NCBI GenBank assembly: GCA_021813225.1
Contig: JAKALH010000018.1
Span: 1 to 16,405 of the forward strand
Direction of reading: 5' to 3'
From: Chloroflexota bacterium
GTDB taxonomy: Bacteria; Chloroflexota; Anaerolineae; J036; Brachytrichaceae
Length of the DNA: 16,405 nt
Shown here: piece after piece, positions 1 through 7,979 of the stretch
Layout of the letters: every line of letters begins with the position of its first letter
How positions within the stretch are numbered: position 1 is the first letter of the stretch
The notes under the pieces: model-generated
Told to the model about the DNA's origin: nothing
The model's input: the letters and a program-made list of their open reading frames with translations, nothing else
Database searches by the model: none
Program-made: the position numbers and the translations under genes

Positions 1-27
1 AAAGCCGCAATTATTTGATTTATCAGG

Positions 28-1014
28 GTGACATCAAAATTGATAGCGTTTTTCATTTCTACTGGCGCACGCAGATATCATGCCCTTCGCGAGGCATTGC
101 AGGCACTCGCGCGCGCGTCCATCGCGGCTGTGCTGGTCCTACTGGCTGCGTGCGGCGCGGCAGGTCCCGACACAGCGGTGCCGGACCGCAAAACCATCGT
201 GGTGACCTACTCGATTCTCGGTTCCGTAGTGAAAGACCTGGTGGGAGACCGGGCGAATGTCATCGTCCCCATGCCCAACGGCCAGGACCCGCACGAGTGG
301 TCGCCCTCGGCGCAGGACATCGCCGTTTTCAACCGGGCCGATCTGGTGGTGCAAAACGGCCTGGGGCTGGAAGGGGGGCTGGAAAAAACCCTGCAGCAGG
401 CCCACAGTTCGGGTGTCCGGTTCTTCACGGCCTCCGACTACATCACGGTGCGCAAGGTCGGCCCCGGCGAGGGCCTGCCCGGCGGCGGCCCGGACCAGGC
501 CGTCGGCGCGGACGACCCGCACCTGTGGATGGACCCGCTGGCGATGAAACAGGTCGAACTGGCGCTGGCCGGGAAACTGCACACCGAACTGGGCATTGAC
601 GTGTCCGCGCGGGCGGCCGACCTGGCCGGACGCCTGGACAGCCTGAACCGGGAAATTGCGGCGGCAGTGGCGGGGCTGCCTGCGGCGAACCGCAACCTGG
701 TCACCGGGCACGAGTCCATGGGCTACTTTGCGCAGCGCTACGGCTTCAGGCTGGTGGGCGCCATCATCCCCGGCCTTTCGACACAGGCGCAGGTTTCGGC
801 GTCCGATCTGGCGGCGCTCAAAAAGCAGATCGAAACCTACCGCGTGAAAGCGGTGTTCACGGAACTGGGCACGTCCCCCGCGGTGGCTCAGGCGGTTGGC
901 AGGGAGACCGGCGTGAAAGTGGTCGAACTGTCCACGCATGTGCTGCCCGCGGACGGTTCGTACTTTACCTTCATGCGCAACGCGGCGCGCACGATTATCG
1001 ACAACCTGAAGTAA
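28..1014 (+). CDS. Metal ABC transporter substrate-binding lipoprotein (ZnuA/TroA-like)
   Basis: Extracytoplasmic binding protein of a metal uptake ABC transporter (cluster A-I / SBP family 9). It would capture Zn2+ or Mn2+ and hand it to the permease encoded next door. An N-terminal hydrophobic segment ends in a lipobox LLAAC (Cys42), so it is probably a membrane-anchored lipoprotein. The metal ligands of the family are visible: His89 in DPHEWSP, His165 in DPHLWMD and His228 in GHESMGYFAQRYG. Third-ligand His rather than Glu is the pattern of zinc-type members (TroA, ZnuA), which tips the guess to zinc. The fourth ligand is unclear (Glu279 or His304). The His-rich loop of many ZnuA proteins is absent. 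No ATG lies near the N-terminus: an in-frame TGA at 16-18 limits it to GTG at 28 or TTG at 40, so the start is uncertain. Length (328 aa) is normal. Confidence 0.9.
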   Translation: MTSKLIAFFISTGARRYHALREALQALARASIAAVLVLLAACGAAGPDTAVPDRKTIVVTYSILGSVVKDLVGDRANVIVPMPNGQDPHEWSPSAQDIAVFNRADLVVQNGLGLEGGLEKTLQQAHSSGVRFFTASDYITVRKVGPGEGLPGGGPDQAVGADDPHLWMDPLAMKQVELALAGKLHTELGIDVSARAADLAGRLDSLNREIAAAVAGLPAANRNLVTGHESMGYFAQRYGFRLVGAIIPGLSTQAQVSASDLAALKKQIETYRVKAVFTELGTSPAVAQAVGRETGVKVVELSTHVLPADGSYFTFMRNAARTIIDNLK

Positions 1015-1042
1015 CCTGCATATATCGACAACGAACAATATC

Positions 1043-1885
1043 ATGGAATGGTTTATCAATCCCTTCATACAAAACGGCTTCATGCTGCGTGCGCTGGCGG
1101 CCGGCGTGCTGGTGTCGATCTCGGCTGCCATCGTCGGCACGTTCATGGTGCTGCGCGGGCTGGCCTTCATCGGCGATGCGCTGTCGCACGGGGTGCTGCC
1201 GGGGATTGCGGCGGCGCTGCTGCTGAATATCCCCGGCATCCTGGGCGCAGCCGTCGGGGCCGCCGTCATGATCGGCGGCATCAGCCTGATTACGCAGCGC
1301 TCGCGGCTGTCCGCGGATACGGCTATCGGCCTGCTGTTCGTCGGCATGCTGGCGCTGGGCGTGGTCATCGTGTCGCGCTCGACTGCCTTCACCGGCGACC
1401 TGGTGGCGATTCTATTCGGCGAGGTGCTGGGCATCGGCCAGTCGGCGCTGCTCATCCAACTGGCCGCGACGGCGGTTGTGGCAGCGACCGCAGTGCTGTG
1501 TTACCGCCCTTTCCTGCTGTTGTGCTACAACCCGGAGCAGGCGCAGGTGGCGGGCTTCTCCGTGCGCCTGTATCACAACATCATGCTGGCGCTCATCGCG
1601 CTGACGGTGATCGTCTCGTTTCAAACGGTGGGGACGCTGCTGGTATTCGGCATGCTGCTGGCGCCGGCTGCCGCGGGGGCGCTGCTGGCGCGGCGCATCG
1701 GCACGATGATGCTGTGGGCCGCAGGGTTGGGGGCGGCGGCGGTGTATGCCGGCCTGCTGTTCAGCTACCATTTCAATACCGCAGCGGGTTCGACGATCGT
1801 GCTGGTGGCGACCCTGATTTTCTTTGCGGTGTTTTTCGCCAGGTCCGCGCGCCCGGCGCACACCGCAGAGGCGGCGCAGCGATGA
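1043..1885 (+). CDS. Metal ABC transporter permease (ZnuB/MntB-type, ABC-3 family)
   Basis: Integral membrane subunit of the metal importer, forming the channel through which Zn2+/Mn2+ enters. The 280-aa protein is almost wholly hydrophobic, with about eight likely membrane helices. The family-typical early stretch FMVLRGLAFIGDALSHGVLPG (residues near 34-54) is the conserved region that contacts the ATPase. A second family landmark is the GTLLVFGMLLAPAA helix near residue 200. It begins 28 bases after the binding-protein stop, and its TGA overlaps the ATPase start in an ATGA (1882-1885), so the three genes are one operon with coupled translation of the last two. Family membership is clear; the metal is inferred from the binding protein only. 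Confidence 0.93.
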   Translation: MEWFINPFIQNGFMLRALAAGVLVSISAAIVGTFMVLRGLAFIGDALSHGVLPGIAAALLLNIPGILGAAVGAAVMIGGISLITQRSRLSADTAIGLLFVGMLALGVVIVSRSTAFTGDLVAILFGEVLGIGQSALLIQLAATAVVAATAVLCYRPFLLLCYNPEQAQVAGFSVRLYHNIMLALIALTVIVSFQTVGTLLVFGMLLAPAAAGALLARRIGTMMLWAAGLGAAAVYAGLLFSYHFNTAAGSTIVLVATLIFFAVFFARSARPAHTAEAAQR

Positions 1886-2694
1886 GCAGACTGCCGCAAC
1901 CCCCCGCGTCCGTCGATTGCAACGGCGCCGTGCCCTTGTGCGCGGAGCATCTTTCTGTGGGTTACGATGGCAAGGCCGTGGTGCAGGACATCACCCTTGA
2001 CCTGCAGAGCGGCCGCGCTCTGGCGCTGGTGGGTATGAACGGCTCCGGCAAGTCGACCCTGCTGAAAACCGTCGTCGGGCTGCTGGCGCCGCTGGGCGGT
2101 CGCGTGGAGGTGATGGGCGCCGCGCCCGGCAAAGCGCCTCAGCGGATCGCCTACCTCAGCCAGTTCCACTCGTCCGCCTTTGTGCTGCCGCTGCGCGCCG
2201 TGGATGTGGTGCAGATGGGGCGCTATACCGCGCGCGGCCTGCTGGGGCGCATGACCTCGGAAGACGCCGACCTGGTCGCCGATGCGATGAAGCGCATGGG
2301 TATAGCGAAGCTGGCGCAGCAGCCCGTGCGGGCGCTGTCGGGCGGGCAGCAGCAGCGCGTCTACCTGGCGCAGGCGCTGGCCCGCCGCGCCGACCTGCTG
2401 GTGCTGGACGAACCGACGGCCAGCCTGGACGCCGCGGGCAGGGAGTTTTACCTGCAGGCGCTGGCGGATGAACTGGCGCGCGGCGTCGCGGCGGTGGCGG
2501 CCACCCACGACATCAACGAGGCGTCCCGCTGCGACCTGGTCATGCTGCTGGCGCATCGCGTCATCGCGCTGGGCACGCCGCGCGAGACCATCACGCCGGA
2601 AGCCCTGCTCGAGACTTTCGGCATCGTCCTGATGTCGCAGGGCGAGCAGGGGCGGCTGGCGATTGTCCCGCGCGAGCACGGCCACGACGATTGA
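1882..2694 (+). CDS. Metal ABC transporter ATP-binding protein
   Basis: Cytoplasmic ATPase that powers the metal importer. The full ABC motif set is present: Walker A GMNGSGKST (about residues 51-59), Q-loop in AYLSQF, signature LSGGQQQRV, Walker B LLVLDEPTA and switch His in AATHD. I place the start at the ATG overlapping the permease stop (ATGA), giving 270 aa. The frame is open further upstream, but that part is antisense-like Arg/Ala/Gly-rich sequence overlying the permease gene and is not part of this protein. About 20 residues precede the first beta strand, slightly longer than usual. The gene ends 11 bases before the convergent neighbour, leaving no room for a separate terminator. Confidence 0.95.
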   Translation: MSRLPQPPASVDCNGAVPLCAEHLSVGYDGKAVVQDITLDLQSGRALALVGMNGSGKSTLLKTVVGLLAPLGGRVEVMGAAPGKAPQRIAYLSQFHSSAFVLPLRAVDVVQMGRYTARGLLGRMTSEDADLVADAMKRMGIAKLAQQPVRALSGGQQQRVYLAQALARRADLLVLDEPTASLDAAGREFYLQALADELARGVAAVAATHDINEASRCDLVMLLAHRVIALGTPRETITPEALLETFGIVLMSQGEQGRLAIVPREHGHDD

Positions 2695-2705
2695 CCGCGC
2701 AGCGC

Positions 2706-3191
2706 CTACAGCAGTTGTCTTAACTCGTCGGTCAGCGCCTCGGCCAGTTGCGGTCTGCCGTGGAACTGCGCGGGGGTATTCTGGAACAGGGCAATCTGCC
2801 AGCGCCCGTTGTGGCGCGCCGCGACGAGCGTCAGCAGGGCGTTGACGGCCGGGTTGATGTCGGCGCGGCCGGGCGGCACCATGCCCGCCACGGCGCGCAG
2901 GATCGCAACATCATCGCCGAGGAAACGCACGGCTCTGACCTTCGCCACGTAGGCGGCCGTCTGATGGTCGGCGAAAATCCGGCCGATGGTCTCGGCAATT
3001 TCGGCGCAGCCTTCGAGCGGGCTGCCGTCGAACCCGATTGAACCGCCGTTTTCGTCGAACAGCGCGGCGAAGTTTTCGGCGCTGCGCTTGTTCCAGGCGT
3101 CCAGCAATTGCCCGTACAGCGCGTGTACGGCCGTCTCGTCTGGCGACGGTGAATCCTGCGGCTGGTCTGTTTGCGGGTCCACAGTTGGCAT
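2706..3191 (-). CDS. SgcJ/EcaC-type SnoaL-like (NTF2-fold) protein
   Basis: A 161-aa protein with the pattern of the SgcJ/EcaC/DUF4440 branch of the NTF2-fold (cystatin-like) superfamily. It has a first helix with ALYGQLLDAWNKRSAENFAA, then LFDENGGSIGFDGSPLEG, the central helix IAETIGRIFADH, and paired strands ending WQIALFQNTPAQFHGRP. Members are small single-domain proteins; a few act in antibiotic biosynthesis, but most have no known reaction, so substrate and role are unknown here. The first 18 residues are Pro/Asp/Gln-rich and probably disordered. It converges with the metal-transport operon and lies downstream of the toxin-antitoxin pair on the same strand with an 89-base gap. No strong ribosome site is visible at the ATG. 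Confidence 0.8.
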   Translation of the reverse strand: MPTVDPQTDQPQDSPSPDETAVHALYGQLLDAWNKRSAENFAALFDENGGSIGFDGSPLEGCAEIAETIGRIFADHQTAAYVAKVRAVRFLGDDVAILRAVAGMVPPGRADINPAVNALLTLVAARHNGRWQIALFQNTPAQFHGRPQLAEALTDELRQLL

Positions 3192-3280
3192 CGCCTTGCG
3201 CCGGCGGCTTGCCTCAATCCGTCAGGCAGAAACCAAAGGACGAAGACCGTATTGTACACATCGCGCGTCCTTCCGGCAGA

Positions 3281-3715
3281 CTACGACGGATTCAGCACCT
3301 CATCGGCAAACTGCCGCGCAGTGATGATGCGTATCCCCTGATAGACACCGATATTGAGAAGGTGCTTCTGATCGCCGCTCACGATATATGCAGCTTCCCC
3401 CAACAGGGCTGCGCTGATGAACATATCATCATCGGGATCGCGGCTCACAGGCTGCGCCAAAGGTATATCGGGGACCATCATAGCCAGGTTTGCGAGAACC
3501 TCGATGCGGGAACTGACCTGCGCAGGTTTCCAGCCGTGTACTTTTACCAGGTAATCGCGGTTCAGGACATCCTCCACCTCTTCGAGAATTCGCAGGGAAG
3601 TGACCAGCAGGAAACGCTGTGCGATGAAGGCGCGGTAAATCGCTAAGGGCGGCGACAGCTTTTTTGTGATGAGCGCGCTCACAACGATGTTGGTATCCAG
3701 GACGGCGCGGATCAT
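3281..3715 (-). CDS. PIN-domain toxin (VapC-like ribonuclease)
   Basis: Toxin half of a type II toxin-antitoxin pair; 144 aa, a normal PIN-domain length. PIN toxins are Mg2+-dependent endoribonucleases that cut tRNA, rRNA or mRNA. The acidic active-site pattern can be read: Asp7 in VLDTNIVVSAL, the Glu45/46/48 group in LRILEEVEDVL, Asp93-97 in SRDPDDDMF and Asp115 in VSGDQKHLL. The DTN start and the SRDPDDD..I..A pattern match the 'putative toxin component, PIN family' group rather than classical VapC. Its ATG overlaps the antitoxin stop in an ATGA at 3715-3712, giving tight coupling. The target RNA cannot be predicted. Confidence 0.9.
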   Translation of the reverse strand: MIRAVLDTNIVVSALITKKLSPPLAIYRAFIAQRFLLVTSLRILEEVEDVLNRDYLVKVHGWKPAQVSSRIEVLANLAMMVPDIPLAQPVSRDPDDDMFISAALLGEAAYIVSGDQKHLLNIGVYQGIRIITARQFADEVLNPS

Positions 3716-4047
3716 CGCATGGATGGATTTTTCCTGGCGCGCACTTCAGAGACTGCCCTGGCCACCAGTGCCTCAAGCTCATCCGGAGCGACCTCCTGTA
3801 CGCTGCGACGGGCGGCCTCCAGCTTGCGCACCTGCGCATGCCGTTGTCGCCGGGTCAGCCGTTTCGTCGGGTCCAGCAGCCGCTCATACTCGGCGACGCT
3901 GATGAGGATGGCGGCTTGCCGTTTGTACCTGGTAATCGCCACCGTTTCGTGGCCGTACATCACCTTCCCGACCAGGTCGGCCAGGTGAATCCTGAATTCC
4001 TCAATCGATACCTGCGTGGTAATCGAGGGCGTCTCCTGCTCGCGCAT
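3712..4047 (-). CDS. Phd/YefM-type antitoxin
   Basis: Antitoxin partner of the downstream PIN toxin. The N-terminal half has the Phd/YefM DNA-binding fold signature: VSIEEFRIHLADLVGKV (residues 13-29), ETVAITRYKRQAAILIS and VAEYERLL. The C-terminal half (about 60-111) is rich in Arg, Lys, Glu and Ala and is probably a helix that wraps the toxin. Antitoxins of this type neutralise the toxin and, with it, repress their own promoter. A perfect palindrome sits just upstream and overlaps the promoter. No ribosome-binding site precedes the ATG, and the -10 box ends only 7 bases before it, so translation may begin on a leaderless transcript. At 111 aa it is somewhat longer than the shortest Phd proteins. 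Confidence 0.87.
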   Translation of the reverse strand: MREQETPSITTQVSIEEFRIHLADLVGKVMYGHETVAITRYKRQAAILISVAEYERLLDPTKRLTRRQRHAQVRKLEAARRSVQEVAPDELEALVARAVSEVRARKNPSMR

Positions 4048-4054
4048 AGCGGGC

Positions 4055-4060
4055 AGTATA
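4055..4060 (-). promoter_or_regulatory. Extended -10 element of the toxin-antitoxin promoter
   Basis: On the minus strand the sequence reads TGTTATACT, an extended -10 (TGn + TATACT, one mismatch from TATAAT). Seven bases separate it from the antitoxin ATG at 4047, which would put transcription start at or next to the ATG. No convincing -35 hexamer is seen at 17-18 bases, which is normal for extended -10 promoters. Confidence 0.55.
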
Positions 4061-4066
4061 ACATTG

Positions 4067-4080
4067 AAACCTTAAGGTTT
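4067..4080. promoter_or_regulatory. 14-bp palindrome, likely antitoxin operator
   Basis: AAACCTTAAGGTTT is a perfect palindrome lying six bases upstream of the -10 box, within the spacer of the antitoxin promoter. A dimeric Phd-type antitoxin bound here would block RNA polymerase, the usual autoregulation of such pairs. The sequence and position are direct; the function is inferred. Confidence 0.55.
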
Positions 4081-4168
4081 GTTGGCTTTGTAAAGTTTTA
4101 CCGGTTTTGTACCCGCATTATTCATAAACGATCAACCGTCCAGCAACTCGAGCGTCGCGCCGTAATTT

Positions 4169-5257
4169 TCACGCCAGCACCCGCCGCAGGAAGCGCAGCC
4201 AGTTGCCGTGCAGGATGGCCGCGATATCCTCGCCCGCATAGCCGCGCCCAGCCAGCAGACCGGCTATTTTCTGCAGGTCGGCGATGGTGTCCAGGTCGCG
4301 GGGAGATTGTTCGCGGCCAAAACCGCCGTCCAGGTCGCTGCCGATGGCGGCATGCTGCGCGTCGCCGGCCAACTGGCAGACATGGTCGATATGCTCGACG
4401 ACCTCGGCCAGCAGCACCGGATTCGGCGCGGTCAGGTTGTGCATGCTGGCGGGTTGCCAGCCGGGCCGCACCATGATGATGTCGAATGATGCGCCGATCA
4501 CGCCGTCGCGCTCGATGATGACCCTGAGTTGTTCGTCGCTGAACTGGCGCTGCATGGGCACGAGCGCGCGGCAGTTCTGGTGGCTGGCGAGCAGCGCGCC
4601 GTCGAAGACTTTCACCGCTTCCCAGAACGACTGGTCGCACAGGTGTGTGCAGTCCAGCGCGATATTGAGTCGCTGCATCTCGCGGAGCAGCCGCGCGCCC
4701 AGGTCGTCCGTCAGGCCCAGTTCCACGCCGGTGCCGCCGGCGTAGCGGTTGGGGCCGTAATGGGCAGGCCCCAGCAGGCGCAGCCCCAGCGCATGCCAGT
4801 GCTCCAGTTCTTCGGGGCGGGTGATCGGGTCGGCGCCTTCCATTGAGATGACGAAACCAAGTGGGGGCGCCATCGCAGGCATGGCGTCGGCATCGAAAAC
4901 CTGCCAGTCCGCCACATGCGCCTCAAGCTGCCGGACGTTCTCGATGATGCGGATGTGCCCGGCGGCTTCCAGGGCGCGGTAATAGGCCAGTTGGCCTTTG
5001 GCGACTGCGTGCGCCTGTTCCACCGAGCGATATTCGATGCCGGGCGCGGGATGGCCGCTGGCGCGCGCCAGCAATGTGGCGATGCTGAGGAAGACGCGCC
5101 CCTGCCGCATCTCCGGCAGCGCCACCGTGTTCAAGCCGCGTCCCTTGCCGGCCAGCGTCGTTTCCGTCTGGCGGATGGTATGCACCGACTGTAACAGGTC
5201 GCGCTCGAACTGCAGCGCGTTCCACGCGATATCCAGATGCGCATCGACAATCAGCAT
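4169..5257 (-). CDS. Membrane-dipeptidase-family (M19) metallopeptidase
   Basis: Member of the M19 renal-dipeptidase family, TIM-barrel enzymes with a binuclear zinc site that split dipeptides, including D-residue and dehydro ones. All metal ligands of the family can be placed: His7 and Asp9 in DAHLD, bridging Glu140 in SMEGADP, His205 in CTHLCD and His226 in ASHQNCRAL; the catalytic-site Asp308 is in GSDLDGGFG. No signal peptide is seen, so it is likely cytoplasmic, as in most bacterial members. A textbook AGGAGG (5267-5272) lies 9 bases before the ATG. It is the last gene of a same-strand series, 29 bases after the effector-binding gene. Natural substrate unknown; length (362 aa) is normal. 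Confidence 0.92.
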   Translation of the reverse strand: MLIVDAHLDIAWNALQFERDLLQSVHTIRQTETTLAGKGRGLNTVALPEMRQGRVFLSIATLLARASGHPAPGIEYRSVEQAHAVAKGQLAYYRALEAAGHIRIIENVRQLEAHVADWQVFDADAMPAMAPPLGFVISMEGADPITRPEELEHWHALGLRLLGPAHYGPNRYAGGTGVELGLTDDLGARLLREMQRLNIALDCTHLCDQSFWEAVKVFDGALLASHQNCRALVPMQRQFSDEQLRVIIERDGVIGASFDIIMVRPGWQPASMHNLTAPNPVLLAEVVEHIDHVCQLAGDAQHAAIGSDLDGGFGREQSPRDLDTIADLQKIAGLLAGRGYAGEDIAAILHGNWLRFLRRVLA

Positions 5258-5286
5258 AGCGTCAGCCCTCCTGTGCCGGACGCCCG

Positions 5287-5793
5287 TCAGCCGCCGGCAG
5301 GCTCCAGCTTGATATACACGGACTCCACGTGCGGCGGCCGCGGGGCCTTCATATCGCCGGCGGAGAAACAGGCGTCGCCTTCACGGTAGCCGTGCTGCGG
5401 TATCCAGCTCGATGAGAGGAAGTTGATAGCGTCGCCCACGCCCGTGGCGGCCTCATCCGCCGTGTCGCCGATGCAATCGACGATCACGTACCGGCCCCCG
5501 GAAAACCGCGTGGCGGACATGCCGGCCGGCACGTGCTGCAGGTCCGCCACTTCGGCGCCGATGAAACAGGCCCGCACCGCCGGGGGAACTTCCGGATGGT
5601 CTTTGTGAGGCCGGTACAGGAATCCCAGCACCACGCCATCTGTATGGTTGATGATTTCGCTCTGGCGGCTGAAGAATGCCCTTTCGGCTGCCTGCCAGCC
5701 GGGACCTTCGTCGTTGCCCTCGAACGCGGCGTATGCGCCGACGACCTGATATGGCCCGCATTCGATGATTCTGGGTTCGCTGAATTTCAACAT
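5287..5793 (-). CDS. GyrI-like / AraC effector-binding domain protein
   Basis: A 168-aa stand-alone ligand-binding domain of the GyrI-like (SOUL/BacEffector) fold, the module found at the C-terminus of some AraC- and MerR-type regulators. Visible features are strand YQVVGAYAAFEG near the start, LGFLYRP in the middle, VPAGMSATRFSGGRYVIVDC (the P.G....pgG.Y pattern) and the closing VESVYIKLEP. There is no DNA-binding domain, so it more likely binds or sequesters, or possibly hydrolyses, a small molecule. The start is the ATG at 5793, preceded by GGAGG (5803-5807) with 9-base spacing. The frame is open well upstream, but that part overlies the dioxygenase gene and is not homologous. It sits 62 bases after that gene and 29 before the dipeptidase gene, consistent with co-transcription. 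Confidence 0.8.
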   Translation of the reverse strand: MLKFSEPRIIECGPYQVVGAYAAFEGNDEGPGWQAAERAFFSRQSEIINHTDGVVLGFLYRPHKDHPEVPPAVRACFIGAEVADLQHVPAGMSATRFSGGRYVIVDCIGDTADEAATGVGDAINFLSSSWIPQHGYREGDACFSAGDMKAPRPPHVESVYIKLEPAGG

Positions 5794-5855
5794 GGCGCAA
5801 TGCCTCCGGATGCCTTCGACGGGCAATTGGATTCTGGGGCAGATATACCGCGCTG

Positions 5856-6611
5856 TCAAACGCTTGCAGGCTGCATGCCGGGCCATTCCAGCCAGATATC
5901 GGTCATGGCCTGCTTCCACTGCGCATCGTGGTCGACGTGCGCCGCGCGGAAGTAGACGGCGTAGCGCACGTGCGCGGCGGCGTTCGGCGCGGCGGCGTGC
6001 GCCAGCGCGTAATGGCACAGCATGATATCGCCCGCCCGCGCGGTCAGGTGCACCGGCTCCGGCAGGGATATATCCGGCATGCCGTTCAGCAGCGCCTCCG
6101 GCCCGTGCTCGCGGAAGTACCGCTCGTACAGGCGGTGCGTGCCGGGCCATACGGTCAGGTTGCCCGCGAACGGCTCGCTCACGTCGCTGAGCGCCACGCC
6201 GATGAGCATGGTGAAACTCAGGATGCGCCCCTGCGGCACGCCGTTGGTGGGCGTATACATGCCGTCCAGATGCGGCACCGGCCGACGCGGGGCCGTGCCG
6301 GGCGCAATGGGGAAACGCAGCGCAATCTGCCCGCCGGCGACGAGACGCACCCTGCCCGCCCCGATGAGCGACTCGACAAGTTCCCGCACCGGCGTGCCGT
6401 TGTACAGGTCGGTGATGACGGGCTGCCGCTGCAGTTCGGGGCAGTAGCTTTGCGAGCGGAAGGTTGCCAGCTTCGCCGGGTCGATGCCTTCGCCCAGCGA
6501 ATGATTGATGGCCCGCAATGCGGCGTTCAGCGTCGCAGTCGGGATCACCTGCGGCACCAGCACGTAGCCGTGCTCGTGGAAGTGCTCCTTCTGTTCCCGT
6601 GTCAGTTCCAT
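5856..6611 (-). CDS. Phytanoyl-CoA dioxygenase (PhyH) family protein
   Basis: Fe(II)/2-oxoglutarate-dependent oxygenase of the PhyH family, which hydroxylates small molecules. The double-stranded beta-helix iron triad is visible: His114-x-Asp116 in PHLDGMYT and distal His205 in the segment CHYALAHAAAPN (His200 is the alternative). Arg216 in HVRYAVYFR is the likely 2-oxoglutarate ligand. The N-terminal helix with EHGYVLVPQVIP is typical of the family. Length 251 aa is normal. The start is supported by AAGGAG (6619-6624), 7 bases from the ATG. Substrate cannot be read from sequence; bacterial PhyH proteins act on many natural products and amino acids. It follows glcF by 74 bases on the same strand with no clear terminator between, so it may belong to the glc transcript. 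Confidence 0.88.
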   Translation of the reverse strand: MELTREQKEHFHEHGYVLVPQVIPTATLNAALRAINHSLGEGIDPAKLATFRSQSYCPELQRQPVITDLYNGTPVRELVESLIGAGRVRLVAGGQIALRFPIAPGTAPRRPVPHLDGMYTPTNGVPQGRILSFTMLIGVALSDVSEPFAGNLTVWPGTHRLYERYFREHGPEALLNGMPDISLPEPVHLTARAGDIMLCHYALAHAAAPNAAAHVRYAVYFRAAHVDHDAQWKQAMTDIWLEWPGMQPASV

Positions 6612-6685
6612 CGTCTCTCTCCTTCAGGTCAGCGACCTACGCATTCTGTCGCGCTTTGTCGAGCCTATGTGGGTTTCCCAAACGG

Positions 6686-7954
6686 TCAGCCCGCGATACT
6701 GACGCCGCGATAGGCGCGGTCCAGCACCTCGATGGTGTGCAGGATGGGCAGCGGTTTACCCAGACGTTCCAGCGTCGCGCGAATCTGCACGATGCAGCCG
6801 ATGTTGCCCGCGGCTACGGCCTGCGCTCCGCTGCGCAGGATGTTCTGTGCCTTGCGCGCGCCGATCTGTGCGGCCAGTTCGGGCTGCTCCAGGTTATAGG
6901 TGCCCGCAGAACCGCAACACAGCTCCCCTTCGGGAATTTCCACCACGGTCAGGTTGGGGATGGCGCCCAGCAGCCGGCGCGGCGCTTCGGTGATGCCCTG
7001 CGCGTGCGCCAGATGGCAGGCATCGTGATAGGCCAGCTTCAACGGGGCGGGCAGCGGCGGCGGATCGACGGCGAAATGCGCCAGGAATTCCGTCACATCG
7101 CGCACCCGTCCGGCGAAGGCGCGCGCCTCTTCCTCCTCAGGCTCGCCTTTGAACAGCAGGCCATACTCCTTCATGCCGGAGCCGCAGCCCGCGGCATTGG
7201 TGATGATGGCGTCCACGTCCTGCGGGAAGGCATGCAGATTGGCGCGCGCCAGGTCGCGAGCCGCCTCCGCATCGCCGTTGTGCAGCATCAGAGAGCCGCA
7301 ACAGCCCTGCCCGCGCGGGATGACGACCTCGATGCCGTTGCGCGCCAGCACGCGCAGGGTCGCCTGGTTGATGCCCGGCGCGAGCACCTGCTGCACACAA
7401 CCGGCCAGCAACGCGACGCGCGCCAGGCGTTTACCTTCGGCGGGGTAAACGGCGGGCAGCGCCGCCGCAGGCGGCAGGTGAGACGGCAGCAGCGCCAGCA
7501 TGGCCGGCAGCGGGGCGGGGAGCAGCGGGCGCAACGGTGCAGCCAGCCGGCCGGCCACCGCTGCGGCGCGAAACCGCGCCGGCCAGGGCAGTGTCCGGCG
7601 CACCAGCGCGCGCGCCAGTTTCTGCGTCCGGCTGCGCGTACGCTCTTTCTCCGCGCGCGCCCGGTACGGCACCAGCAATTCGCCGTATTGCACGCCCGAC
7701 GGGCACGCCGTGACGCAGGCCATGCAGCCCAGGCAGCGGTCGACGAACGGCAGCGTGCTCTCGGTGTCGATGCTCCCTTCCAGCGCCGACTTCATCAGGA
7801 AGATGCGCCCGCGCGGCGAGTCCATCTCCTCGCCCAGTGTGACGTAGGTCGGGCAGGCGGGCAGGCAGAATCCGCAGTGCACGCACTGCTCGATCGCGTG
7901 CGCCATCTCTGCGCCGTTGGGTCCGATTTGATCGACCGGGATGACATGTTGCAT
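6686..7954 (-). CDS. glcF: Glycolate oxidase iron-sulfur subunit GlcF
   Basis: Fe-S electron-transfer subunit of membrane-associated glycolate dehydrogenase, passing electrons from the flavin subunits towards the quinone pool. The N-terminal half holds two 4Fe-4S motifs: Cys24/27/30/34 in CVHCGFCLPACP and Cys74/77/80/84 in CLGCMACVTACP. The C-terminal half has two CCG domains: GQGCCGSLM and ELCCGSAGTYN. Both halves are intact and the 422-aa length fits GlcF. I start at the ATG at 7954 because homology begins there. The frame also opens at 8011, but this would add 19 residues overlapping glcE, without conserved sequence. It is third in glcD-glcE-glcF, 25 bases after glcE. A lactate-utilising complex (LutAB-like) is less likely because the gene order and the paired flavin subunits match glcDEF. 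Confidence 0.93.
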   Translation of the reverse strand: MQHVIPVDQIGPNGAEMAHAIEQCVHCGFCLPACPTYVTLGEEMDSPRGRIFLMKSALEGSIDTESTLPFVDRCLGCMACVTACPSGVQYGELLVPYRARAEKERTRSRTQKLARALVRRTLPWPARFRAAAVAGRLAAPLRPLLPAPLPAMLALLPSHLPPAAALPAVYPAEGKRLARVALLAGCVQQVLAPGINQATLRVLARNGIEVVIPRGQGCCGSLMLHNGDAEAARDLARANLHAFPQDVDAIITNAAGCGSGMKEYGLLFKGEPEEEEARAFAGRVRDVTEFLAHFAVDPPPLPAPLKLAYHDACHLAHAQGITEAPRRLLGAIPNLTVVEIPEGELCCGSAGTYNLEQPELAAQIGARKAQNILRSGAQAVAAGNIGCIVQIRATLERLGKPLPILHTIEVLDRAYRGVSIAG

Positions 7955-7979
7955 AGGTGAGTACTTCCGCTGGCCGGCT

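Noticed and set aside
139..1455. Long minus-strand frame of 438 codons opposite the metal-binding and permease genes
   Set aside because: Rich in Arg/His/Gly/Ala without a recognisable domain; it is the antisense shadow of two clear plus-strand genes in GC-rich DNA.
1048..1881. Upstream extension of the ATPase frame to 548 codons
   Set aside because: The first 278 codons overlie the permease gene in another frame and lack hydrophobic or ABC motifs; the ATGA overlap start at 1882 is standard.
6625..6637. AGGTC-AGC-GACCT hairpin between glcF and the PhyH gene
   Set aside because: Five-base stem without U-run and directly next to the ribosome site; not convincing as terminator or operator.
6518..7960. 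480-codon plus-strand frame opposite glcF
   Set aside because: Low-complexity Arg/Ala/Gln/His composition; the opposite strand encodes all GlcF cysteine motifs.
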